Positions 10,001-18,100 of a stretch of 64,000 nucleotides of DNA are shown here, in pieces (position 1 is the first letter of the stretch; every line of letters begins with the position of its first letter). A model generated the notes under the pieces. That model did no database searches. It was not told the DNA's origin and was given only the letters and a program-made list of their open reading frames with translations. The DNA comes from Thermoanaerobaculia bacterium (GTDB lineage Bacteria > Acidobacteriota > Thermoanaerobaculia > Multivoradales > JAHZIX01). Where the stretch lies: assembly GCA_027069135.1 (NCBI GenBank), contig JALXFE010000539.1, positions 34,815 through 98,814 of the forward strand, given 5' to 3'. Both the position numbers and the translations under genes were made by a program.

Positions 10001-12141
10001 AAGTCGAGGAGCGAACGAATTATCCCCTGGCCCTTTTTGCCTTCCCCGGGAGCCGTCTGGGATTGGAGCTGGTCACGGACACCGGGCGTTTCGATCGCGA
10101 GTCGGCAGAGATTCTTCTCTCCCGCCTGGAGGGAATTCTGGAGCGGGTAGCCCAGGGCCGCGACCTTAGCCTGGGGCAGCTCATGGCCCCCGACGAGGAG
10201 CAGCGCCAGCAGGTGTTGGACGGTTGGAACCCTCCGCTTCAATCCCCTCCGCTTCAATCCCCTCCGCGGGCGCTCGCCGTGGAACGGGCTTTTTCGAGCC
10301 AGGCACGGCGGGACCCGGCGGCACCGGCGCTCCTCCTACCCTCCTCCGACGGCACCCAGCTGGGAGTCGTTTCCTACGGTCGCTTGCATCGGCGGGTAGG
10401 CCGGCTGGCGGAAGAGCTCGTCGCCCTCGGTGCCGGGCCGGAGACCCTCATCGCTTTACGCTTCGATCGCTCACCGGAGCTTTTGACGTGCGTGCTGGCG
10501 GTGCTCACCGCCGGGGCCGCCTTCCTACCCCTGGATCTCTCTTGGCCACCCCGGAGATGCCGTCAGATCCTCGAGGAATCGGGGGCTCTCCTCCTCCTGA
10601 CGGTCCGCGATCTCGATCCGGAAGATGAGCTGGGAGCCGTCCCGATTTACTTTCTTGAGGTCGAGGGAGAGCTCGCCGCGGCCCGACCGGCCCAACTTCT
10701 GCTGCGCAGCACCGCCTACCGCAGCGAGGCTCCCGATGCCGACGCCCTGGCCTATCTCCTGTACACCTCCGGTTCGACCGGGCGTCCCAAGGGGGTCGAG
10801 GTGTCCCGGCGGGCCCTCGCGGCCCATTGCCAGTGGGCCGGCGAGGCCTTCGCCCTGGCCCCTCGAGACCGCGTATTGCAACTCGCCTCCTTGGCTTTCG
10901 ACGCCAGCCTCGAAGAGATATTCCCCGCCCTGGCTCGGGGAGCTGCCTTGGTCTTGCGAACCGACGCCATGCTCTCCTGCGCCCAGGCCTTCTGGCAGGC
11001 CTGCGATCGGTGGGGCGTTACGGTGGCGGATCTGCCGACGGTCCTGTGGCATAGCTTGGAAGCGGACCCGGAGAGCCCGCCGAGGTTGCCTCGATCCTTG
11101 AGGTTGATCGTCCTGGGCGGGGAACGGGCGTGTCCGCAGGCCGTCCACGCCTGGCGCGGGCGTTTCGGCGGTGGGGTTCGACTTCTCAACACCTATGGGC
11201 CGACGGAAGCCACCGTGGTGGCGACAGCCGCGGAGCTGCCGGTCAAGGGACCGGCGGAGGAGCCCGACGGGGAGGCCCTGCCGGAGGTTCCCCTGGGCCG
11301 CGCCCTGCCTTACGCCCGAGCCTACGTCTTGGATCCCGAGGGAAAGCCCGTACCCCCGGGGGTCGCCGGAGAGCTGGTCTTGGCCGGTGCAGGCCTCGCC
11401 CGAGGCTACCGCGGCCGACCCGCCGCGACGGCTCGACGTTTCGTACCGGATCCATGGGGAGGGGGCCGTGGTTCCCGAATGCTCCGGACGGGAGACCTGG
11501 CCCGATTCAACCTCCGAGGGGACCTTCAATTCCTGGGCCGCCGGGACCGGCAGATCAAGATTCGAGGCATCCGCATCGAGCTGGGGGAAGTCGAGGCGGT
11601 CTTGACCGGGCATCCTCTCATTCGCGAGGCCTATGTAGAGGCGACTCACGATGAAGACTCTCGAGGGCTGGCGGCGTTCTACGCTCCAGCGGAACTCTCA
11701 GCCCCGGAGCTGGCTTCTTTCCTGCGCCAGCAGCTTCCGGAATCGATGGTGCCGATAGAGCTGGTGGGCTTGGCAGAGCTGCCGCGGGGAGTTTCCGGCA
11801 AGGTCGAGGTCTCGTCCTTGCCCAGAGCCCAAGGACCGCGCCGCGCCGAAACCCGGAGGATCGAGCCACGAAACGAGACGGAGGCCGCCGTGGCGGCCGT
11901 TTTCGAAGAGGTCTTGGGCCTAGAGGGGGTCGGAGCCCTGGACAATTTCTTTGATCTGGGGGGCCACTCTTTGCTGGCCACCCGCCTGGTAGCAACGATC
12001 CAGGACCTTTTTGAGGTCGATCTGCCGTTGCGGCTGGTGTTTGAGTCCCCGACGGTAGAGCGTTTGGCCGCCGCGGTGGCGACGTTGATTCTGGATGAGT
12101 TGGAGCGGCTGGGGGAAGAGGAGCCTGACGACCCATTTTAG
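4087..12141 (+). CDS. NRPS, domain order C*-A(Ser)-T-E-C-A-T
   Basis: A two-module peptide synthetase of 2684 residues. Approximate layout: atypical C domain 60-470, A1 510-1000, T1 with phosphopantetheine Ser 1054 (LGGDSI, the form usual before epimerases), epimerase 1105-1545 (HHLIVDS from 1233), C2 1570-2020 (HHLILDG from 1729, DCL type), A2 2060-2575, T2 Ser 2628. A1 code is D-V-W-H-V-S-L-V-D-K, a standard serine code, so module 1 should make D-serine. A2 code is D-A-E-D-V-G-T-V-V-K; I know no exact match, and the acidic pair at pocket positions 239/278 hints at a basic side chain. The first C domain lost both active-site histidines (PSLCADL at ~181-187), so it may not condense. A2 has GKVEV where GKVDR is usual. 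Residues 1-55 are low-complexity and not conserved. Confidence 0.93.
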   Translation: MSLACAARGIPYDETTGGSGRHETAHRVEAESTEEMNEPPPLASPSVEGFLMSPQQERLFKQQDRSPQAFISRLAIKISGPLEMPALLLAVGEVAASQEALQTLFLPSPSLRRTVQVVAGPAPRIARIDLTGLGRRQRQRAAEELLVSEGRQLFDLARGPSLRVLLLQLEATEQLAIFHLPSLCADLRSLNQLFDQITSAYASRRPLEPHERPMPYTQFAAWQRQLLDLPEAEEERLVWQALDLSGTFPEQLPLLPEVAPKQQRQNPFRPGKARRILEAEKVSRLQQEAERLGLPTEALLLAAWGLVLWRSVAPEPRLSLFRSCDGRGAYEELRATLGLFEKYLPVVVGIQEETGFEGLARRVARRLTGADDDQEYFDSRIWTREGGEFPADGLPLGFSFDPCEEPRQVGEVQFSIAGLHCVSERFAARLACQARHDALRLELVFDRGLYPRPVAEMLLGRFEVALFSALDRPQADLGCLEILSLEERRQLLYELNQGAPEILLPGVGGRPVYRYIEAACVAYGDRVAVSCEGRSLTYAQLGAGANRMARHLQRRGAGPERRIAVALERSTDLVLAVLAVLKAGAVYVPLDVEGPPARGAQMMADVGADLVLIDRVSSPWAKGLGAEGVPMLALEELGADLLNEEASPLPTQMPPQGLAYAIFTSGSTGRPKAAGNTHEALTNRLLWMQERYRLEPRDVVLHKTPVAFDVSVWELLWALMTGARLEVARPGGHRDPAYLLGVIRDRGVSVVHFVPSMLKEFLGQDGVEDCPALRLVVASGETLSPALSRLFHQHLDASLENLYGPTEAAVDVTAHRTDGRELVTVPIGRPISNLRAFVVDERFRAVPWGREGELCLAGVGLARGYLGEPRETASAFLPDPFSGIPGTRLYRTGDRCRWRGDRRLDILGRLDQQLKIRGWRVEPGEVEAALLEHPAVSAASVLGQSLEGSGTRLVAYVEGCSRSDPPAAAELRDFLVGLLPPPLIPGHFVSLEALPRLPSGKVDRKALPTYRPRNGTVGQPRTRAEEELVAIWSQVLAVPAVGPRDDFLALGGDSILAMQVVAGAHRAGLHLVPGDLFETASLAELALRARPLETVPVSAPEVGPVPLTPAQHWFFDLDLPRPERWNQSLLLRLRQELEPALLRRALEAVSRRHPAFRLRFVRTDQGWIQELDGEPALGWAVMDLEGLDPERVEGVVEKEARRLHGSLDLERGPLFRALYCRVLGGGFLACVGHHLIVDSVSWRVLLQDLEAAYEVLKTGGTPEARPAPSPFSWARGLEEMAAAEDPETAVRNARLGRPWGLAGELPSEGSQGLATGPGREGNTRVLRRTLDTTGTENLVHRSSRRLRTDPRELLLTALAVSLRQWTDAPAARLDLEGHGRAATEDLSDAMGWFTSRSPLLLMEPETVASGDSRWAEELAVVKRETALSSNGDQAFAALRYTHPSQIVRRRFADIPRAQVSFNYLGRLDAVLGGSELFDAEDRGIPGERHPENSRPVELEIDAWVLRGRLSVTFTYSEDRFRRQTIEAFASSFFDHLRALLAAPAVLRLEDFPATGLTQAELVGLALACGGAEKVEQVLPLAGSQEGMLLYLLVRGDASVGRRWETAPDPTSAGPDEPVFFNQLHCELQGSLRPSLLQQVFQESMRRHQVLRTSFHWQGLPVPMQVVGPLTELPWKELDWSHSELDPGTQLEDLLVADHRRAFRLEEAPLIRLTLIRLGPQRHRLLLSYHHLILDGWSISLLLREAFAAYESRAVGASDRASTNPPVKASQAVGRSQSFSEYAEWQRSQDRLVAEEFWRRRLEGVEASPRLYLDRGPAATAGRFRHHREALSPRRTQLLKERARELRLTLSSLVQGAWAIVLGEATGRKEVVFGTVVSGREGGFESTVGLLINALPMRARIRPEASVELWFRELQQSLVEARELGYCSLEEIHRWAPQGGQMPLFESLVVFENYPVEETLLEGRADLRVRDIKVEERTNYPLALFAFPGSRLGLELVTDTGRFDRESAEILLSRLEGILERVAQGRDLSLGQLMAPDEEQRQQVLDGWNPPLQSPPLQSPPRALAVERAFSSQARRDPAAPALLLPSSDGTQLGVVSYGRLHRRVGRLAEELVALGAGPETLIALRFDRSPELLTCVLAVLTAGAAFLPLDLSWPPRRCRQILEESGALLLLTVRDLDPEDELGAVPIYFLEVEGELAAARPAQLLLRSTAYRSEAPDADALAYLLYTSGSTGRPKGVEVSRRALAAHCQWAGEAFALAPRDRVLQLASLAFDASLEEIFPALARGAALVLRTDAMLSCAQAFWQACDRWGVTVADLPTVLWHSLEADPESPPRLPRSLRLIVLGGERACPQAVHAWRGRFGGGVRLLNTYGPTEATVVATAAELPVKGPAEEPDGEALPEVPLGRALPYARAYVLDPEGKPVPPGVAGELVLAGAGLARGYRGRPAATARRFVPDPWGGGRGSRMLRTGDLARFNLRGDLQFLGRRDRQIKIRGIRIELGEVEAVLTGHPLIREAYVEATHDEDSRGLAAFYAPAELSAPELASFLRQQLPESMVPIELVGLAELPRGVSGKVEVSSLPRAQGPRRAETRRIEPRNETEAAVAAVFEEVLGLEGVGALDNFFDLGGHSLLATRLVATIQDLFEVDLPLRLVFESPTVERLAAAVATLILDELERLGEEEPDDPF
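10231..10267 (+). repeat. In-frame 15-bp tandem repeat in a C-A linker
   Basis: The unit cctccgcttcaatcc occurs at 10231-10245 and 10246-10260, with a partial third copy. It encodes a PPLQS repeat in the linker between the second condensation and second adenylation domains. The length is a multiple of three, so the frame is kept. Confidence 0.9.
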
Positions 12142-12179
12142 GCTCCGCTACCTTGGTTGTGACCCGAGAGGAGAGGGCG

Positions 12180-15100
12180 ATGATGGACGGAGAATCGAGC
12201 TGCGGCTCGTTGGTGGACCTGCTGTGTCTTCGAGCGCGATTGGAAGGGGATCGACGGGCCAAGAGCTTTCTGCCGGCAACTGGCGGGCCAGCGATCCATC
12301 GGACCTACAGTGAGTTGCACCGGGCCGCCCTTTCTATGGCCGCCCATCTGGCCTCGACCGCTGCTCCGGGGGACCGCGCGCTCTTGCTCTACCCCCCCGG
12401 GCTGGAGTTTACGGAAGCCTTCTTTGGCTGCCTCTACGCCGGCCTGGTGGCAGTCCCGGCCCCCCCTCCGGATCCCCGGCGCCTGGAGCGAACGTTGCCC
12501 CGGGTGCGTTCGATCCTGGAGGATTGCGCTGCGAAGCTCATCCTCACCACCGAAGGCACCTTGCCGGCCCTGCGAGGGGCCGCCGACAAGCTCCCGAGCC
12601 TGCGGCAGATTCCCTGGATCGCCACGGATTCCCTCGCTGTGCAAGAAGATCCGGGAGAGAGCTTCGAGGCACCGCGGATTGGGCCGGAGACCTTGGCCTA
12701 TCTGCAATACACCTCCGGCTCGACCGCGGCCCCCAAGGGGGTTCGATCGACCCACGCCCACATCCTTCGCAACTGTCGGTATCTAGAGGAGGGCCTCGGC
12801 TACGACCGGGATAGCGTGCAGCTGAGCTGGGTTCCGGACTTCCACGATGACGGCCTGATCCAAGGGGTCGTGCTCTCCATTTACACAGGGTTCCTGGGCC
12901 TGCGCATGGCACCGCTGGCCGTCGCCCGTCGGCCGCTCTCCTGGCTCAAGGCCATGACCGACCATCGGGCGACCCATTCCGGGGGGCCGAATTTCGTCTA
13001 TGAAATGGCGGCCCAACGGATTCGCCCCGCAGATCGGGAGGGCCTCGATCTTTCCTCCTGGCGGGTGGCCTACAACGCCGCCGAGCCCATCCGGGCCTCG
13101 ACGCTGGAGACATTCCAGGAGGCCTTTGGGCCCGTCGGGTTTCGCCGGGAAACCTTCTATCCGGCTTTCGGAATGGCGGAGACCACGTTGATCGTATCCG
13201 CCAAGCCTCACGGCGCCGCACCCCTCGTGATCCCCTTCGACACCGAGGCCCTGGAGCTCTCGGGGCAAGCTCGGGAAGTTCCCCCATCGGCCAAGGCCAA
13301 GACCCTGGTGGGCTGTGGCGCTCCCTTGGGTGCGGCTCGTTTCGAAATCGTCGACCCGGAGACCCAGAGCCGGCAGCCGGAAGGCCAGGTCGGGGAGCTG
13401 TGGATCTCGGATCCCTGCGTTGCCGATGGCTATTGGGGCCAACCGGAGGCGACGGCACAGACCTTCAAAGCTCGTCTGGCGGGCAGTGATGACGGCCCTT
13501 TCCTGCGCACCGGCGACCTCGCTTTCCTGCATCGGGAGCAGGTTTTCATCGCGGGACGGCTCAAGGACTTGATCATTCTCGCCGGCCGGAATCTCTATCC
13601 CCAGGATGTCGAGCTGGCCGCAGAAGGGGCCCACCAGAGCCTGCGCCGGGGCTGCGGTGCCGCCTTCGCCGTAGAGGCCGAGGGCAAGGAGCGGTTGGTG
13701 ATCGCCCAGGAGGCCCGCGAGGGGCTTTTCGCCGCACAGGCCGCCGCAGAGGCTGCCGAAGCCCGCGGGGCGATCCGTCAAGCGGTGGCCGAAGCCCTCG
13801 ATGCCGAGATCTGGGAGATCGTGCTCATCGCCCCCGGGACGCTGCCCAAGACCTCCAGCGGCAAGATTCAGCGGCAGGCATGCCGGATCCTGTACCAGGA
13901 AGGCCGTCTCGAGGTGCCCTCGCCACCCGTAGCAGAGCCGGTGGCCTCCAATATAGGAGCCCTCTCCGTCGCCGAGATTGCCACCTGGCTGCGCCGACGC
14001 TTGGCCGAGCATCGCGGCTGCCGGGAGGAGGAGATCGATCCCCGGCAGCCCTTTTCGCGATTGGGGCTCGGCTCTACGGCCTTGGTGGGTCTGGTCGGCG
14101 AGCTGGAGGAGAAGATCGGCGAGAAGCTCTCGGAGACCTTCTTCTGGCAACACCCGACCCTCGAGGCGGTGGCAGCAGCGCTGGCTCCAGGAGGCTGCGA
14201 CGGGGCCGTCGAGGTGGCGTCGGCCAACGAGAGACATAGGAGGGCGTCCCAGGAGCGCCAGCCCGTGGCCATCGTCGGTATCGGCTGCCGATTCCCCGGC
14301 GCCGGGAGCCCGGAGGCTTTTTGGCGGTTGCTGCGGGACGGCATCGATGCCGTGGGGGAGGTTCCGCCGGACCGTTGGCCGGTGGAGGAGTATTACCATC
14401 CGGAACCCCGGAGAGCCGGAAAGATGAGCAGTCGTTGGGGCGGATTCCTCGATGGCGTCGACGGCTTCGATCCCTATTTCTTCGGCATCTCCCCGCGGGA
14501 AGCGGAACGCATGGATCCCCAGCAGCGCCTCCTTCTCGAAGTGACCTGGGAAGCGTTAGAAGATGCCGGCATCCCGCCCCAATCCCTGGCCGGTTCCGCG
14601 ACCGGCGTGTGGGTCGGCATCGGGATGAGCGATTACAGCCGCTGGCTTTTCGAAGACGGGGCTTTGAGCGACGCCTACGCTGGCACCGGCGGGGCCCTTT
14701 CCATCGCGGCCAATCGGCTTTCCTTTTTCTTGGATCTTCGAGGCCCGAGTCTCGCCGTGGACTCCGCCTGCTCCGCCTCCCTGGTCGCGGTGGAACGGGC
14801 TTGCCGCAGTCTTTGGCGAGGCGAGACGGATCTTGCCCTGGCCGGCGGCGTCAATCTGATCCTGGCACCGGAGGTGACGGTCAACTTCAGCCAGGCGGGC
14901 TTCCTGGCACCGGATGGGCGCTCCAAAGCCTTCGATGCCCGGGCCGATGGCTACGTGCGCAGCGAGGGGGCGGGGGTAGTGGTGCTCAAACCCCTTTCCC
15001 GAGCACAGGCCGACGGGGACCCGATCTATGCCGTGGTCCTGGGGGGCGCCGTCAACCAGGACGGTCGATCGAACGGCCTCACGGCTCCCAATCCCCAGGC

Positions 15101-18100
15101 CCAGGAGCGCCTGATCCTGACCGCCTGCCGAGATGCGGGGGTGGATCCGAGGGCGATCCGAGCCGTGGAGGCCCATGGCACCGGGACGGCCTTAGGCGAT
15201 CCCATCGAGGCCCAAGCCTTGGGCGCCGCCCGGGGAGCTCGCCGGGAGTCGGAGCCGCCATGCTCCCTGGGTTCCGTCAAGACCAATCTCGGGCATCTGG
15301 AGACCGCTGCAGGGATCGCGGGGCTGATCAAGATGGCCCTCTGCCTACGGCATCGCCGGCTGGTTCCCAGCCTTCATTTCGAGGAGCCGAATCCGCGCAT
15401 CGACTTCGACGCCTTGGGGCTCTCGGTGCAGACCCAGGAGGCCCCCTGGGAGAGCGACGGCGGACCCCGGTTGGCCGGGGTGAGCTCGTTTGGCTTCGGC
15501 GGAACCAACGCCCACGTCATCCTCCGGGAAGCTCCGGTGTCGACCCAGCCGGAGGTCTTGGGGGACGATCCCCGGAGAGAGGATCTGGTGGTCCTCTCGG
15601 CCCAGGATCCCCAGGCCCTGCGCCAACGGGCTCGGGACCTGCGGGCCGCCCTCGCGTCGGGTGACGGGAGCCCGAAGGAAGGACTGTTGCGAGATCTATC
15701 CTGGACGACAGCCCGCCGTCGCAGCCATCTGGACCATCGCCTGGCCGTCGTCGCTCGGGACCTGCCGGAGCTGGAAGAAGCCCTGGTGGCCTTCGAAGCC
15801 GGGGACGAGCTTCGGGATCTGGCTCGAGGACAGCGCCCCTTCGACGGAGCGTCCCCCATCGCCTTTGTCTTTTCCGGGCAGGGTGGACAATGGCCGGCCA
15901 TGGGCCAGGAGCTCTATGCCACCGAGCCGGTCTTCCGCGAGGCCCTGGAAGCGGCGGCCCGGGCCCTCGCCCCTCACGTCGATGGGGATCCCTTGGCCGA
16001 GCTCCTAGCACCGCCGGATCGATCCCGACTCGAAGAAATCGACGTGGTGCAACCTCTTCTCTTCGCCCTCCAGGTGGCTCTAGCGGCCCTTTGGCGGTCT
16101 TGGGGGGTGGAACCGGCGGCGGTCATCGGCCACAGCCTGGGGGAGGTGGCGGCGGTGGTCGTGGCGGGCGCTCTGAGCCTGGAGGACGGCGCCCAGATCA
16201 TCTGTCACCGCAGCCAGCTCATGCGCATGACCAGCGGGGGCGGCGCGATGTTGGCGGTCGAGATGGAAGTGCTGGCCCTCACCGCCCTGCTGCAGGCTCT
16301 GGGGGGGCAGGTGGAGATCGCCGTGATCAACGGCCCGGACTCGGTGGCGGTTTCCGGCGAAGTCGAAGCCGTCGAGACGCTGCGCCTCGCCTTGGAAGAA
16401 AAGGGCATTTTCTGTCGGCGAGTGAAGGTCGACGTCGCCGCCCACGGTCCCTTGATGGAGCCGTTGACGGAACCTCTCGGCCTGCTCCTGGCGGGGTTGA
16501 CGCCGAAGACCGGGGATCTGCGCATCTTCTCAACGGTTCTGGGAGACGAGGTTGACGGCAAGGACCTCGACGGCAGCTATTGGCAGCGCAATCTGCGGCG
16601 GCCGGTACGTTTTGCGGAGGCGGTGGAGAAGGCCTTGGAGAACGGGGTGCAGACCTTTGTCGAGCTCGGCCCCCACCCCCTCTTGGTACGGGCCGTGGGG
16701 CGGATGGGAGAGCGGGCGCAGAAGAATCTGCTGGCCATCGGTTCCTTGCGTCGGGAAGAAGGGGAGCGCCGGCAAATGCTCCGGGGCCTTGGGGCTCTCT
16801 ACTGCCGAGGGGTCGAACCCCGGTGGCCGGCGGTGGCTCCAACGACCGGCCGGACCGTGTCGCTTCCGACCTATCCCTGGCAGCGGCAGCGCTATTGGCT
16901 TGAACGGCGGCGATCCCCTCTCCCCTCCGATCATCCCCTCCTGGGGCGCCGGCTCGATTCCGCTCGCAATTCGGAGACCCTGTGGCAAACGACTCTGGAA
17001 AAAGACCGGGTCGACTTCCTGAGCTCTCACCGCGTTGCCGGCACGATGGTGCTACCCGGCACCGCTTATCTTGAAATGGCGGTCCAGGCGGGGGGAGCTC
17101 TCGCCGATGTGGAGTTTCGACAGCCGCTGTGGATCGGCGACGAGGCTCTCGAGGCCGGCGAGGTAGAGCTTCAGACCACGGTTTTCGAGGAACCCGAAGG
17201 GCGGGGGCGGCGATTCGAGATCTACAGTCGCTCGGGGGACGAGGCCTGGGTTCGGAACGCCTGTGGAAGGTGCGAACCGGCTCGCCCGAGTCGACCGGTC
17301 GAGGCCCTCGATATCTCCGCGCTGCAGGAGCGCCTCGGGGCCGGAACCGAGGCCGAGGACTTCTACCGTGACCTGGCGACCCGGGGCTACGACTACGGCC
17401 CCCAGCATCGCCAGGTCCACCGGCTCTGGTCCGGGGACCGGGAAGTTCTCGTCGAGCTTCGAAGCGGCCTCGAAAAGGGTCTGTGGACGCTCCACCCAGC
17501 CCTCTTGGACAGCGCCTGGCAAGGTCTGGCGGCATGGTTTGAGAACGTGGCCGACGGGGACCTGTGGCTGCCGGCGCGGGTGGGTGAGTTTCAGGCGAGC
17601 TCGATGTCCGGGCCACCGGCCTGGGCGCGTATCGAAGCCTCGGAGGTCTCGATCTCGAGAATCACGGCGCGGGTGGATCTTTTCGATCGGGACGGCCGGC
17701 ATCTCTCCCGCACCGAAGGCCTGGAGCTTCGCCGGTCCTCCCTGAAGCCGCCGGTCGGCCTCGGTTCCCCGGGTGCAGCTTCCCCGGCTTCCCCAGACAC
17801 GGCTTCCCCAGACACGGCTTCCCCAGACACGGCTTCCCGAGGGCCATCGCTGTACACCGTGGAGTGGCGGGAGGCCCCTTCATCCCGAGCTTCCGAGCTC
17901 GCCTTAGAGCCGGAGAGGTGGATGATCCTGGAAGATCAAGGAGGGGTCGGTCGGGCTCTTGCGGAAGAGCTACAGCGGCGGGGCCATCAGGCGATCCTCT
18001 TTCCCGCTTTCCCCGGCGGCTCCCCCGGCGGCGAACGCACCGAAGGGGAGGCCGAAGCCTGGGGACGGGCTTTCAAGGAGGCTGCGTCCGGGGCGGGTTC

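Noticed and set aside
12783..14399. Long - strand frame of 538 codons opposite the FAAL
   Set aside because: The + strand carries an unmistakable FAAL-ACP-KS here; the antisense frame is a by-product of GC-biased third positions and shows no domain.
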